In this document: positions 1 through 7,590 of the stretch, one piece after another
How positions within the stretch are numbered: the first letter of the stretch is position 1
Layout of the letters: each line of letters opens with the position of its first letter
Assembly: GCA_903858075.1 (NCBI GenBank)
Contig: CAIOHI010000230.1
Location: 1 to 16,509, forward strand
DNA: 16,509 nucleotides
Reading direction: 5' to 3'
Source: an uncultured Actinomycetes bacterium
GTDB lineage: Bacteria > Actinomycetota > Acidimicrobiia > Acidimicrobiales > Ilumatobacteraceae
Position numbers and translations under genes: made by a program
The notes under the pieces: generated by a model
The model's database searches: none
What the model was told of the DNA's origin: nothing
The model's input: the letters and a program-made list of their open reading frames with translations, nothing else

Positions 1-925
1 ATTCTGTTGCCTTCACCACTCGCCAAGCCCGTTGGGAATAGATGCGAGATTCCACGGCAAGTTCATCGCTTTGCATTTCGTTACCACCGCTCATACGCCA
101 CTGCAGTAACAACTCTGCATCAATACGCACTTCGGTACGAGAAGACAACAAAAGAGGCATCTTCTCAGCCCCAGTAAGTACGCCAGTAAAGATGAGCATC
201 TTGCTGTGTTCGAGCGAGGGAGATATTCCTTCCGATTGCATTTCGCCTACCCACGAGGCAATAGAGGCAACGTCGTGGCATCGCTCTAGCGATACGTACA
301 AACCATCGGTAGCAAGGTGCTGGCTAACACACTGCGACAATGGCGATGATGTTGCGGTGAGCGCATGCGGAAGTTCGGCAATTGCAGAAAAATAACCAAA
401 TGAACCCTGCCGTCCGGACGACATCTCTTCACGTAGAGCCACCGAAAGAACGCAGCCAAATGTTTTCCCTAACCGGAGACCTGCAATTTCTTGCTGATGG
501 AATTCAACATTGGAAAGCCCCAGCAGCTGTGCGAGTTTTTGTGCCGTTGCCACTACGTCGGGAAGGAGGTCGATTCCTACAACTTTTTTTTCTGGGTACT
601 TCTGCGCTAGAAAGCATGCGACAACGCCAGCACCACTTCCCAATTCCAAAATGTCGCCTGGTGGAAGTTGATTTGCATCAAGTTCGTGCAATAGAGCGTC
701 GAGATACGGTGAAACCACGTTGTGGAAGAACTGGCTATTTTCCAGCGATTCAAAAAAGAATGCCGAGTGCACCGGGTTCACCCGACCAGACTGGCGCTCT
801 TCAAAAATAGTTTTCGCAATAACTGCAGTATTTTTGTTGGGTAGCCCGTGAAGCCGTTCCCAAAATTCTTCTGGTGAATTGAAATGAGCTATATCGACAC
901 TGTTGAGGAAATCAGCGATGCTCAT
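1..925 (-). CDS. Class I SAM-dependent methyltransferase, C-terminus cut by window edge
   Basis: Reading the minus strand from an ATG at 925 gives at least 308 codons with no stop before the left edge, so the gene is partial. Residues 94-100 (ELGSGAG) form the glycine-rich SAM-binding motif I. An acidic residue at the end of strand 2 (D119 in VVGIDL) would bind the ribose hydroxyls. The N-terminal 85 residues precede the Rossmann fold, and a further region of about 120 residues follows it, so this is larger than a minimal methyltransferase. The gene starts 16 nt after the stop of the VWA gene and is probably the last or a late gene of the same operon. The substrate is unknown. Protein, small-molecule or lipid methylation are all possible. 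The fold call is firm; the function is not. Confidence 0.82.
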   Translation of the reverse strand, partial: MSIADFLNSVDIAHFNSPEEFWERLHGLPNKNTAVIAKTIFEERQSGRVNPVHSAFFFESLENSQFFHNVVSPYLDALLHELDANQLPPGDILELGSGAGVVACFLAQKYPEKKVVGIDLLPDVVATAQKLAQLLGLSNVEFHQQEIAGLRLGKTFGCVLSVALREEMSSGRQGSFGYFSAIAELPHALTATSSPLSQCVSQHLATDGLYVSLERCHDVASIASWVGEMQSEGISPSLEHSKMLIFTGVLTGAEKMPLLLSSRTEVRIDAELLLQWRMSGGNEMQSDELAVESRIYSQRAWRVVKATE

Positions 926-941
926 CGTTGAAGATTAGTGC

Positions 942-1901
942 TCAAATAATGCGGCGGAACCATCGCAATGACAAAACAGAAGCAGCGAACATCGCGAGCA
1001 AGCTCAGCATTGTCAAAATATCGCCGTGTTCGTGAACATTTGTTTTACGCACAACGGCTTCGCTGAGCGAATCGTAAATTGCCTGTAGGTCTTTAGCGGT
1101 CGCTGCAGTAAATGACTTACCACGAGCAATATCAGCAATATTGCTGAGTGCTTGCTCGTCGGGCGGTACAGGTACCACCTGACCATCTGGAGTTGTCACT
1201 GTTCCATCTTGTGTACCAAATGCGATGGTGTTGATTTTGACACCGAGTGATTGGGCCTCTGCGGCTGCTTCTGTGTCGGGGCGCCCCGTTGTTGTGGTTC
1301 CATCTGACAGCAAAATAATGGTGCCGGCGTTTTTCGTATCGCCACTTGGGTCGACGGCCGACGAAATGGTGTCGAGAGCTGCATAAATTGCTTCACCAAT
1401 CGCCGTTCCCGTTCCGGGTTGAAGGGCAGTAATTACCCGAGAAATAGCTGCCTTGTTGTCAGTCGCAGCAATAATTTGCCGCGCATTGCTATCAAAAGCC
1501 ACAACGCCAATAAGAGTGTTGCTTGGTGCTTTTGCCACAAACCGCAGTGCCGCATCCTTTGCAACTTCAATTCGTGATGGCTCTACGTCAACAGCACTCA
1601 TTGACAACGACACGTCGATGACTAGTACCACTACTGCCTTGCTGCCCGCATCAGTTCCATTGGTTGCAGGGCGGGCAAACCCAAAAACACCAAAGAGCAG
1701 AGCTACCACCACAAGTACTGCTGGCGTAGCGCTCTTCCACCTACGTGGCTTTTCTACCAAACCCTCCAACATGCCGAGCGTGCTGAATGAAACTGCAGAT
1801 TCTGCTCTCTTTTTTCCAGATAACAAGATGAGCGCAAGAAGTAAGGCAGGAATGACGAGCAACAAAAGTCGCCATGGCTCAAGAAGGTATAGCGCAATCA
1901 T
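942..1901 (-). CDS. BatA-like membrane protein with von Willebrand factor A domain
   Basis: The 319-residue protein has two N-terminal membrane helices (about residues 8-28 and 60-77), an external VWA domain (about 88-280) and a C-terminal helix (about 295-312), the layout of BatA-type proteins. The metal-ion-dependent adhesion site is intact: D96-V-S-L-S100, a threonine in the GTGTAIGEA loop near 164-166, and D200 in LLSDG. The ORF is open 22 codons upstream. I place the start at 1901 because that ATG overlaps the stop of the DUF58 gene in an ATGA junction and puts the first helix right at the N-terminus. In MoxR systems the VWA protein is thought to be the metal-dependent binding partner or client adaptor of the AAA+ ATPase. 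No BatB or TPR partner follows. Confidence 0.88.
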   Translation of the reverse strand: MIALYLLEPWRLLLLVIPALLLALILLSGKKRAESAVSFSTLGMLEGLVEKPRRWKSATPAVLVVVALLFGVFGFARPATNGTDAGSKAVVVLVIDVSLSMSAVDVEPSRIEVAKDAALRFVAKAPSNTLIGVVAFDSNARQIIAATDNKAAISRVITALQPGTGTAIGEAIYAALDTISSAVDPSGDTKNAGTIILLSDGTTTTGRPDTEAAAEAQSLGVKINTIAFGTQDGTVTTPDGQVVPVPPDEQALSNIADIARGKSFTAATAKDLQAIYDSLSEAVVRKTNVHEHGDILTMLSLLAMFAASVLSLRWFRRII

Positions 1902-2782
1902 CGACGATGCCCCATTGCTAAGCGTCGCTTCCGCGTACGTAAGAAAGTTGCAAGCTGCGCCACCCAATCTTCATCGGCACAAATGGAGAGGCCATCGGCA
2001 CGTGCCAAGCGAATATCGTTTGCAATTTTTTGATGTCGCTGACTTGCAGAGGTTGCAAAATTATTTCGCCACTCCTTTTGCGAGGTGTCAATGCGAACTG
2101 TTTTTCCCGACTCTGAGTCGCGAAACTCCACGACTCCAACATCAAGAAACTCATGTTCTCGTCGGTCAGAAACTGCCACTGCAATGACATCATGTTTTTG
2201 TGCAAGTTGTGACATCGCATTTTGCCAAAGCGATTCGTCAAAGAAGTCGGAGACCACAACTACAAGACCACGGCGCGTACTTGCTGACAAACATTTTTCT
2301 AGTGCTTGCGCCAAGGTTCCAGCATCATCATTGTTCTTTGCCAGTCTTCCCAGCACTTGGGCAAGTTGATGCGTACCGCTTCGCGGCATGAGTGATTCGC
2401 CAGAGCGCGCAGTAGTAATGCAACCCAAACGATTGCCGGTGTGTGAAATGAGATAACCAAAGGCACCCGCTACATCACTAGCCATCTGTGCTTTTGTTAT
2501 TTTTCCTGTTCCAAACTTCATGCTGGCTGAAGTATCTACCACTAGCCACGCTTCTAACTCATGGTCGGCAATAGTGTCGTGCACCTGTGTTTCATTGGTA
2601 CGAGCAGTTGCCGGCCAATCGATGCGACGAACATCATCGCCCTCCATATACCTGCGCGTGTCGCCAATTTCTGAACCTGCGCGGTGCAAGAGACCCGAAT
2701 AGTCACCATGCAAAAGCCCCGAGATTCTTCTACTGACAGGAAGAAGTGAAGGTGGTAAGCGTGGTGGAGCAGAAAGCGCCAT
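1898..2782 (-). CDS. DUF58 domain protein of the MoxR operon
   Basis: This 294-residue protein carries the DUF58 signature G-D-D-V-R-R-I-D-W at about residues 48-56. It is followed by a VWA-like core with a DxSxS metal site (D83-T-S-A-S87) and a second acidic loop at VVSDF (D179). No membrane helix is evident, so it probably acts in the cytosol. I chose the ATG at 2782, one base after the MoxR stop codon. An in-frame start 18 codons earlier would overlap MoxR by about 50 bases and adds a non-conserved leader. The 3' end overlaps the VWA gene by 4 bases, which suggests translational coupling. DUF58 proteins are consistent neighbours of MoxR and VWA proteins, but their biochemical role is not settled. 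Confidence 0.9.
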   Translation of the reverse strand: MALSAPPRLPPSLLPVSRRISGLLHGDYSGLLHRAGSEIGDTRRYMEGDDVRRIDWPATARTNETQVHDTIADHELEAWLVVDTSASMKFGTGKITKAQMASDVAGAFGYLISHTGNRLGCITTARSGESLMPRSGTHQLAQVLGRLAKNNDDAGTLAQALEKCLSASTRRGLVVVVSDFFDESLWQNAMSQLAQKHDVIAVAVSDRREHEFLDVGVVEFRDSESGKTVRIDTSQKEWRNNFATSASQRHQKIANDIRLARADGLSICADEDWVAQLATFLRTRKRRLAMGHRR

Positions 2783-2783
2783 G

Positions 2784-3737
2784 TCACCAACCCACAGGTG
2801 CGAGCACTCGCTCGAGCAGCGCAACGATGAATTCATCTACCGATGCTCCACGAGTCACTGCATCCCACGACAAAACAAGCCTGTGGTTCAGTACGTCATA
2901 GGCAATGTCGTAAATGTCTTGCACCTGCACCACGCTGTGTTTACGCATCAGCGCCAAGCCACGGCCGGCTGCCAAAAGGCCAATAGTGGCACGCGGGCTT
3001 GCACCAAAAGATAACCAGCCATCGAGCGAGTCGAACCCGAATTCGCGTGGGTTACGCGTGGCCATGACCAAACGCACCGCATAATCTTGTACCGCATCGG
3101 GCACTGGCAACGCGTTGGCCTGCAGTTGTAATGCAACAAGCTCATCAAGCGACAGCACCTGTTGTGGAGTGCGAGATGGCGTGGAACTGCGACGAGCAAT
3201 TTCATGCTCTTCTGCAAGTGTTGGGTAATCAACAGGAACACGCATGAGGAAGCGGTCGCGCTGTGCTTCAGGAAGCAAGTACACACCTTCTTGCTCAATG
3301 GGGTTCTGTGTCGCAAGAACCATGAACGGCAATGCAAGTTTTGTACTCACTCCGCCAATGGTGACTTGGCGCTCAGCCATAACTTCCAACAATGCCGACT
3401 GTACTTTTGCCGGTGCACGGTTAATTTCATCAGCCAAAACAAAGTTGGCGAATATAGGGCCAAGCTCAATATCGAACGACTCTTTAGATGCACGATAAAT
3501 ACGTGTTCCAACAATGTCAGAAGGTAGAAGGTCTGGCGTGAACTGAATGCGCGAAAAGGTTCCGCCAACCATTTGCGCAAGTGTCGACGTCATCATGGTT
3601 TTTCCGACACCCGGAACACCTTCTAAGAGGCAGTGTCCATTAGCAAGCAACGACACAATGAGCCGCTCAATGACTCGCTCTTGACCTACTACATGGTGTG
3701 CTAATTCATTTTTTAATACATTGAGTTGTTCGCTCAT
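2784..3737 (-). CDS. MoxR family AAA+ ATPase
   Basis: At 317 residues this matches the usual MoxR length. The Walker A motif is G40-VPGVGKT47. Walker B is VLADEIN (D103, E104) followed by the MoxR-type RAPAKVQSALLE stretch. Sensor 1 is in ATQNP (N145), arginine-finger candidates are R160/R162 in EAQRDRF, and sensor 2 is R249 in GASPRA. All catalytic positions are present, so it should be an active ATPase. MoxR proteins act as chaperone-like remodelers that help maturation or metal-cofactor insertion of partner complexes, usually with VWA proteins encoded next door, as here. It starts 4 nt after the protease stop and ends 1 nt before DUF58, so the four genes are almost certainly co-transcribed. 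Confidence 0.95.
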   Translation of the reverse strand: MSEQLNVLKNELAHHVVGQERVIERLIVSLLANGHCLLEGVPGVGKTMMTSTLAQMVGGTFSRIQFTPDLLPSDIVGTRIYRASKESFDIELGPIFANFVLADEINRAPAKVQSALLEVMAERQVTIGGVSTKLALPFMVLATQNPIEQEGVYLLPEAQRDRFLMRVPVDYPTLAEEHEIARRSSTPSRTPQQVLSLDELVALQLQANALPVPDAVQDYAVRLVMATRNPREFGFDSLDGWLSFGASPRATIGLLAAGRGLALMRKHSVVQVQDIYDIAYDVLNHRLVLSWDAVTRGASVDEFIVALLERVLAPVGW

Positions 3738-3741
3738 GTGG

Positions 3742-5160
3742 CTACTTCTTTTCTTTCACGGCATCGGCAATGGTCTTTAAGTCTTTGCTTGACACATCGC
3801 CAAAACCTTCAACAACAACTGTGATGTCTTTGCCAATTTTGCGCACAATTCCATTTCCTTTGTACTGCTCGGCAACTTGAGAGCTACGTGAACCCTTTGT
3901 GCCGGAAACATTGACTTGTCCGCTGGGGCCAATGAGCGTGATGCTATGCACACCTTCCTCACCAGTTGGAGTGTTATTCAAAAATGAAGAATCACCCACT
4001 TGCGACCAGCCAGATGGCATTGGATTGACCTCTAAAAAACCTGTGTTTTTCTGAGGTGCACTGCCATTGTTTCCCGTTCCCCCATCGGTTCCCGGATCAT
4101 TAAATTGTTTAAACAAATCACCGAATAAATCATTGAGCGAGTCGGGCATTTGGAAATCGAAGCCAGGTATATCTGATGAACTGAGTTCTGGGGCCTCAAT
4201 TGTGGGGGCCTTTGCCCCGCCTGCTGCTTCAACTTTTTCCTGCAACTCTTTTGCATCATTTACTGGCACAGCAAAACCAACACCGTTACTTCCACCAGAC
4301 GCGGTGGCAATTGCAGTGTTAATTCCTATGACCTTGTTTGATGCATCAATGAGCGGGCCACCCGAGTTGCCAGGATTAATAGCAGCATCAGTTTGAATCA
4401 GGCCAGTAAGTGTGAGATTCGTGAGTTTCAGCTGGCGGTTGAGACCACTGATAATGCCGGAAGTAACCGATGCCTGGTATCCAAATGGGCTACCAAGCGC
4501 AACCACTGGTTGACCAATGGCCAAGTTTGAAGTGTCTGCCAATTGTGCTGCAGTTAATTCCTTCTCAGAAGTTACTGCCACAACGGCGAGGTCGCGTGCG
4601 GGCTGACGCCCCACTACTCGCCCTTCAACTTTTGTTCCATCGGCAAAAACCACAGTGACCGTTGAAGAATTTGCCACCACGTGATGCGCTGTCAATACAA
4701 GGCCGCTCTTGTTGTAGATGACCCCACTTCCAATGCTTCCATTGTCATCAATTTGCACAACTGCTGGGCCAACTGCTTGCGCGATTGCTTGCGGTGAACC
4801 CGCAGCGCCCACTGATGGCGAAGTATTTCCTGGTGCGACTGTCGAGCCAGGCACAGTTGAAGCACTTGTATTCGTCTCGCTAGTTGTCGTAATTGCTTTT
4901 TCTGCATCGGTGGAATCATTTCCCCCTTGTACTGCAAGAACAGCGACGGCAGCAACGATGAGTACCGCACCTGCGATAGCACTGACCAACTTTTTGCGCG
5001 ACTTTTGAGGCGCTACAGGCTCATACGCACTTGCGCCACCGAGGTGCGTTGGTGGTGGCAACGGCGAGCCCAGCGGTGGCGCAGGCGGAATATCGCGCCA
5101 TGTGCGCGAACGCGGTTCTTCACTGGGGGAATCTTGAGGGTTCGGGGGGGTGAGGGTCAT
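3742..5160 (-). CDS. Membrane-anchored HtrA/DegP-like serine protease (S1C) without evident PDZ domain
   Basis: The 472-residue protein starts with a proline-rich cytoplasmic region (about 1-52), then one membrane helix (about 58-77) and a Ser/Thr-rich linker. The trypsin-like domain (about 120-305) has His160 in LTAHHVV, Asp190 in ARDLAVV and Ser266 in NPGNSGGPL, so the triad is complete. Most HtrA proteins follow this with a PDZ domain. Here a Gly/Asp/Asn-rich linker leads to about 100 residues (about 372-472) that I do not recognise and that lack the PDZ carboxylate-binding loop. The ORF is open a further 53 codons upstream, into the VOC gene. The ATG at 5160 is preferred because AAAGG lies 8 nt before it and the proline-rich leader is typical of actinobacterial homologues. 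The topology predicts a protease facing outside the membrane. Confidence 0.92.
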   Translation of the reverse strand: MTLTPPNPQDSPSEEPRSRTWRDIPPAPPLGSPLPPPTHLGGASAYEPVAPQKSRKKLVSAIAGAVLIVAAVAVLAVQGGNDSTDAEKAITTTSETNTSASTVPGSTVAPGNTSPSVGAAGSPQAIAQAVGPAVVQIDDNGSIGSGVIYNKSGLVLTAHHVVANSSTVTVVFADGTKVEGRVVGRQPARDLAVVAVTSEKELTAAQLADTSNLAIGQPVVALGSPFGYQASVTSGIISGLNRQLKLTNLTLTGLIQTDAAINPGNSGGPLIDASNKVIGINTAIATASGGSNGVGFAVPVNDAKELQEKVEAAGGAKAPTIEAPELSSSDIPGFDFQMPDSLNDLFGDLFKQFNDPGTDGGTGNNGSAPQKNTGFLEVNPMPSGWSQVGDSSFLNNTPTGEEGVHSITLIGPSGQVNVSGTKGSRSSQVAEQYKGNGIVRKIGKDITVVVEGFGDVSSKDLKTIADAVKEKK

Positions 5161-5179
5161 TTGTCTGGCCTTTACGTTG

Positions 5180-5204
5180 TACCTGCGCCATGATGTCGCA
5201 GGTA
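5180..5204 (-). promoter_or_regulatory. 8-bp inverted repeat upstream of the protease gene
   Basis: TACCTGCG (5180-5187) and CGCAGGTA (5197-5204) are perfect inverted arms around a 9-nt loop. They lie 20-44 nt before the protease ATG in the 88-nt gap after the VOC gene. No T-tract follows on the minus strand, so a terminator is unlikely. It could be a repressor operator or an mRNA hairpin near the ribosome binding site. Confidence 0.45.
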
Positions 5205-5248
5205 GGTAAGAAAAGAGTAAAGGATCTCTACCAACAATGGGTAACGCT

Positions 5249-5701
5249 CTACGAAATAGAGCCGGTTCCCCATTTGGCATGTGCAACTTCGTACACGACT
5301 TGCCCAAAACTGAACTCAATCACATTGCCATCGGGGTCACTCACCGCGCACAGATAGCCCACGGGTACAGGGTTATCTCCGGCTTCCCACGCCAAACAGC
5401 CTTCTAGTCGAGCCCGATGAGCAACAAGGTCTACTTCGGCTTGCGAAGCTAACTGAATTCCTAGGTGACCAAATGGGCCGAGTTGCGGTTGCGCCGCTTT
5501 TTGATGATCAGGCAAGCTGGCTAACACCAAAACAAACGGATGCTCCGCTGCCTCGGGGTGCGACAACCATGCAACATCTGCGCCATCTTCATGTCGTTCG
5601 TCTAAAAGTCGCAGTGGGGTGTATCGCTGATACCACGCAAGCGAACGCTCAAGGTCTTGTACCGGTAGAGCAATATGTGTCCAACGAGGGAACACGGTCA
5701 T
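5249..5701 (-). CDS. VOC-fold (glyoxalase/extradiol dioxygenase superfamily) protein
   Basis: This 150-residue protein has two paired beta-alpha-beta-beta-beta modules, as in vicinal oxygen chelate proteins. Candidate metal ligands sit where the family has them: His9 in the first strand (WTHIALPV), His79 at the start of the second module (GHLGIQL) and Glu129 in the last strand (DPDGNVIEF). The SDPDGN turn near 121-126 is typical. Such small VOC proteins include glyoxalases, isomerases, epimerases and dioxygenases, so the reaction cannot be named. It begins 5 nt after the Rieske oxygenase stop and is surely translated from the same message. That hints at a role in processing the oxygenase product or a reactive intermediate. 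Confidence 0.85.
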   Translation of the reverse strand: MTVFPRWTHIALPVQDLERSLAWYQRYTPLRLLDERHEDGADVAWLSHPEAAEHPFVLVLASLPDHQKAAQPQLGPFGHLGIQLASQAEVDLVAHRARLEGCLAWEAGDNPVPVGYLCAVSDPDGNVIEFSFGQVVYEVAHAKWGTGSIS

Positions 5702-5706
5702 CTGCG

Positions 5707-7122
5707 TTAAGGCCGCGCCATGTACTCGTCGATGGTTTGATGCAAGTGACGAGCACGAATTTCTTGGTAATTCCCAAGCGTTTCTGCCGTGCGCATACTC
5801 CCTTTGAAACCGCGTGTTTGCGAAATCATGTTGTCGGTGTCTTGGTCGAATACTCCACCAAGACCAGGGTCCATTCCAGGGGCAGTTGTATAACTATCGT
5901 TGATATCGAGGAAATATGGTTTGGCAGGCGCAGGTGCAGGTTGCCCAACGGCCGGCAAACGCAGGAAGAGCAAATCGAAGGTGCACTCGTCTGGGTTATC
6001 TGGGTTGGGAAGAAAGCGGTAGTTAATACAAATACGAGCACCCGGGAAAAAGAACCCATTAGGGAATACAAAATATTCGATGGAGTCAATAGAGTCTGCA
6101 ACTTTGAATTCCGAGTAATCACTTCCGTATTTATTTGCTAATTGCTCGTTAGAAATCTTGTAATACACATCGCGCGCGGTTTTACCTTCCGGAACAATTG
6201 GACGCCCCTCTAGGCCCGCGAAGCGACGACCAAGAAGGAAGTCTAAAATTTCTTGCTCCGTTTGCGCCGCCGCTACGTGAGGGCTTTGTGTGCCAGATGT
6301 GTGCATAAAGCGAGAAACATGCTCGCCAAATACGTCGTATTGCGCATTGGCATCGCCTGTTGCGCGCAAACCTTGTGGGTGTGTTTTGTACACGTGGTAT
6401 GCCTCTAAGAACGCGCACATCGCTGCTTTCCAGTTGCACGGCAAGCGCTTTTTAATATGCAGTTCCACGTAACGCTTCGAGAGATCCCATGCACCTTGAA
6501 AATGGTTTGGTACGACACCAAGGTATTCATGCAGCGGTTGAGCAGTGGGGTCGAAATTGACGAACACGAATCCGCCCCAAGTATCGACCAAAATTTCTGG
6601 CAGCTCTAGGTCGTCATCAGACAAGTGTGGGAAGTCCCATCGACAAGGTAGCGATGCAATTTTTCCCGAGGTAGACCACGCCCACCCGTGGTAGGGGCAC
6701 GTGAACCTGTTTGCATTGCCTTGGTCGCCCGGCGGCTTCAGTTGTGTTCCGCGATGCAAGCAAAAGTTATTGAATGCGCGAATTTTTCCTTGAGGGTCAC
6801 GCACGAGAATGATGGACCGTTGTCCAACGTCGTATACGTGGTAGTCGCCTTCGTTCGGAATGTGCTCTTCACGGCAGGCCCATTGCCATGTCCGCATGAA
6901 AACTTTTTCAAATTCCAATTCAGCAAATTCTTTAGAGGTGTAGCGATGAAATCCAATTGGTTCACTGCCGCGATAGCGGTATTCGCTTTCCAACACCGGC
7001 GCCGGAACACCTGTTTCGTCTCGCAACACGAGGTCGCGGTAGCTGGGGCCCGGGCAACGATGATCGCCGAAGGCAACATTGGGGTCTGGCAGTGATTGCT
7101 CCATAGGCACAGGGTAACCCAT
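5707..7122 (-). CDS. Rieske non-heme iron oxygenase, large (alpha) subunit
   Basis: The 471-residue protein has a Rieske [2Fe-2S] domain with Cys121-x-His123 and Cys142-x2-His145 (CLHRG and CPYHGW). A C-terminal catalytic domain follows. Mononuclear iron ligands are His243 and His248 in EAYHVYKTHP, with Asp426 or Asp428 (DQDTDN) as the carboxylate. The position that in naphthalene dioxygenase holds the bridging Asp is Glu240 here. These enzymes insert one or two oxygen atoms into aromatic or alicyclic substrates using electrons from a ferredoxin and reductase. No beta subunit, ferredoxin or reductase gene is adjacent, so it is probably an alpha-only type using general electron carriers. An internal ATG at 7104 is an alternative start, since neither has a convincing Shine-Dalgarno sequence. 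Confidence 0.95.
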   Translation of the reverse strand: MGYPVPMEQSLPDPNVAFGDHRCPGPSYRDLVLRDETGVPAPVLESEYRYRGSEPIGFHRYTSKEFAELEFEKVFMRTWQWACREEHIPNEGDYHVYDVGQRSIILVRDPQGKIRAFNNFCLHRGTQLKPPGDQGNANRFTCPYHGWAWSTSGKIASLPCRWDFPHLSDDDLELPEILVDTWGGFVFVNFDPTAQPLHEYLGVVPNHFQGAWDLSKRYVELHIKKRLPCNWKAAMCAFLEAYHVYKTHPQGLRATGDANAQYDVFGEHVSRFMHTSGTQSPHVAAAQTEQEILDFLLGRRFAGLEGRPIVPEGKTARDVYYKISNEQLANKYGSDYSEFKVADSIDSIEYFVFPNGFFFPGARICINYRFLPNPDNPDECTFDLLFLRLPAVGQPAPAPAKPYFLDINDSYTTAPGMDPGLGGVFDQDTDNMISQTRGFKGSMRTAETLGNYQEIRARHLHQTIDEYMARP

Positions 7123-7169
7123 GAGTCAAGTGGTCCAAGAGGCGCAGAAACCTTGGCTAAAGTACAAAA

Positions 7170-7355
7170 ATGATCAAGAAATTTTTGGCGTTTACCGTCG
7201 TTTTTCTCGTAGCTACTTTTCCTACAACGTGGCTACTTATGCTCTTCCTCGGCAATATCGGTACCCACGTTTCCTACTGGGGAACACTGCCGCTCGGCAT
7301 ATTGGGCTCAAGCCTGTTGGCAGGAGCCAGCCGCTCAGGTGGCCACGGGCATTAA
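7170..7355 (+). CDS. Small two-helix membrane protein (hypothetical)
   Basis: The 61-residue ORF is strongly hydrophobic. One predicted helix spans about residues 4-28 (starting after MIKK) and a second about 33-54, and it ends in a short Gly/His/Ser tail. That pattern is unlikely in a random frame, and no gene overlaps it on the other strand. It starts 47 bp from the divergent Rieske gene and ends 4 bp before the convergent LapA-like gene, so it fills the gap between two operons neatly. No clear Shine-Dalgarno sequence precedes the ATG, which lowers confidence. I do not recognise a family and assign no function. Confidence 0.55.
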   Translation: MIKKFLAFTVVFLVATFPTTWLLMLFLGNIGTHVSYWGTLPLGILGSSLLAGASRSGGHGH

Positions 7356-7359
7356 ACCT

Positions 7360-7590
7360 TTAGTCGTCTTTTTTACGACGCCCGGTGAGCTTTGCCAGCA
7401 AGAAGCCAATGAGCATCGACGCAATAACGAGAACAAAGAGTGGCAAATTTGGCTGAACAAAGATGAGGTTCATTTCAGCCTTATCACTGTTGAGCACAAC
7501 AAAGAGCACAGCAACAATTGCTAAGAGGCCCCAACTCACCTGCTGAAAACTGATATTGGATTTCTGATCTTCTTTATCTGACTGATTCAT
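7360..7590 (-). CDS. LapA-like (DUF1049) small membrane protein
   Basis: The 76-residue protein has a polar N-terminus, a helix at about 18-34, an NSD...MNLIFVQ connecting strand, a second helix at about 49-68 and a basic Lys/Arg tail. This matches the lipopolysaccharide-assembly-protein-A domain family, which also occurs widely in bacteria without LPS, where its role is unclear. It overlaps the 3' end of the 300-residue membrane protein gene by 17 bases, so the two are translated together. It is the last gene of this minus-strand run. Confidence 0.75.
   Translation of the reverse strand: MNQSDKEDQKSNISFQQVSWGLLAIVAVLFVVLNSDKAEMNLIFVQPNLPLFVLVIASMLIGFLLAKLTGRRKKDD

Noticed and set aside
1453..2187. 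Plus-strand 244-codon ORF
   Set aside because: It is antisense to the VWA and DUF58 genes, which have clear domains; its translation is low-complexity Ser/Thr/Ala/Arg of shadow type.
5473..6141. Plus-strand 222-codon ORF
   Set aside because: It is antisense to the VOC and Rieske genes and has no domain features.
7363..7379. GTCGT...ACGAC inverted repeat at the end of the LapA-like gene
   Set aside because: 5-bp arms within the coding end, explained by Lys/Asp codons; not convincing as a terminator.
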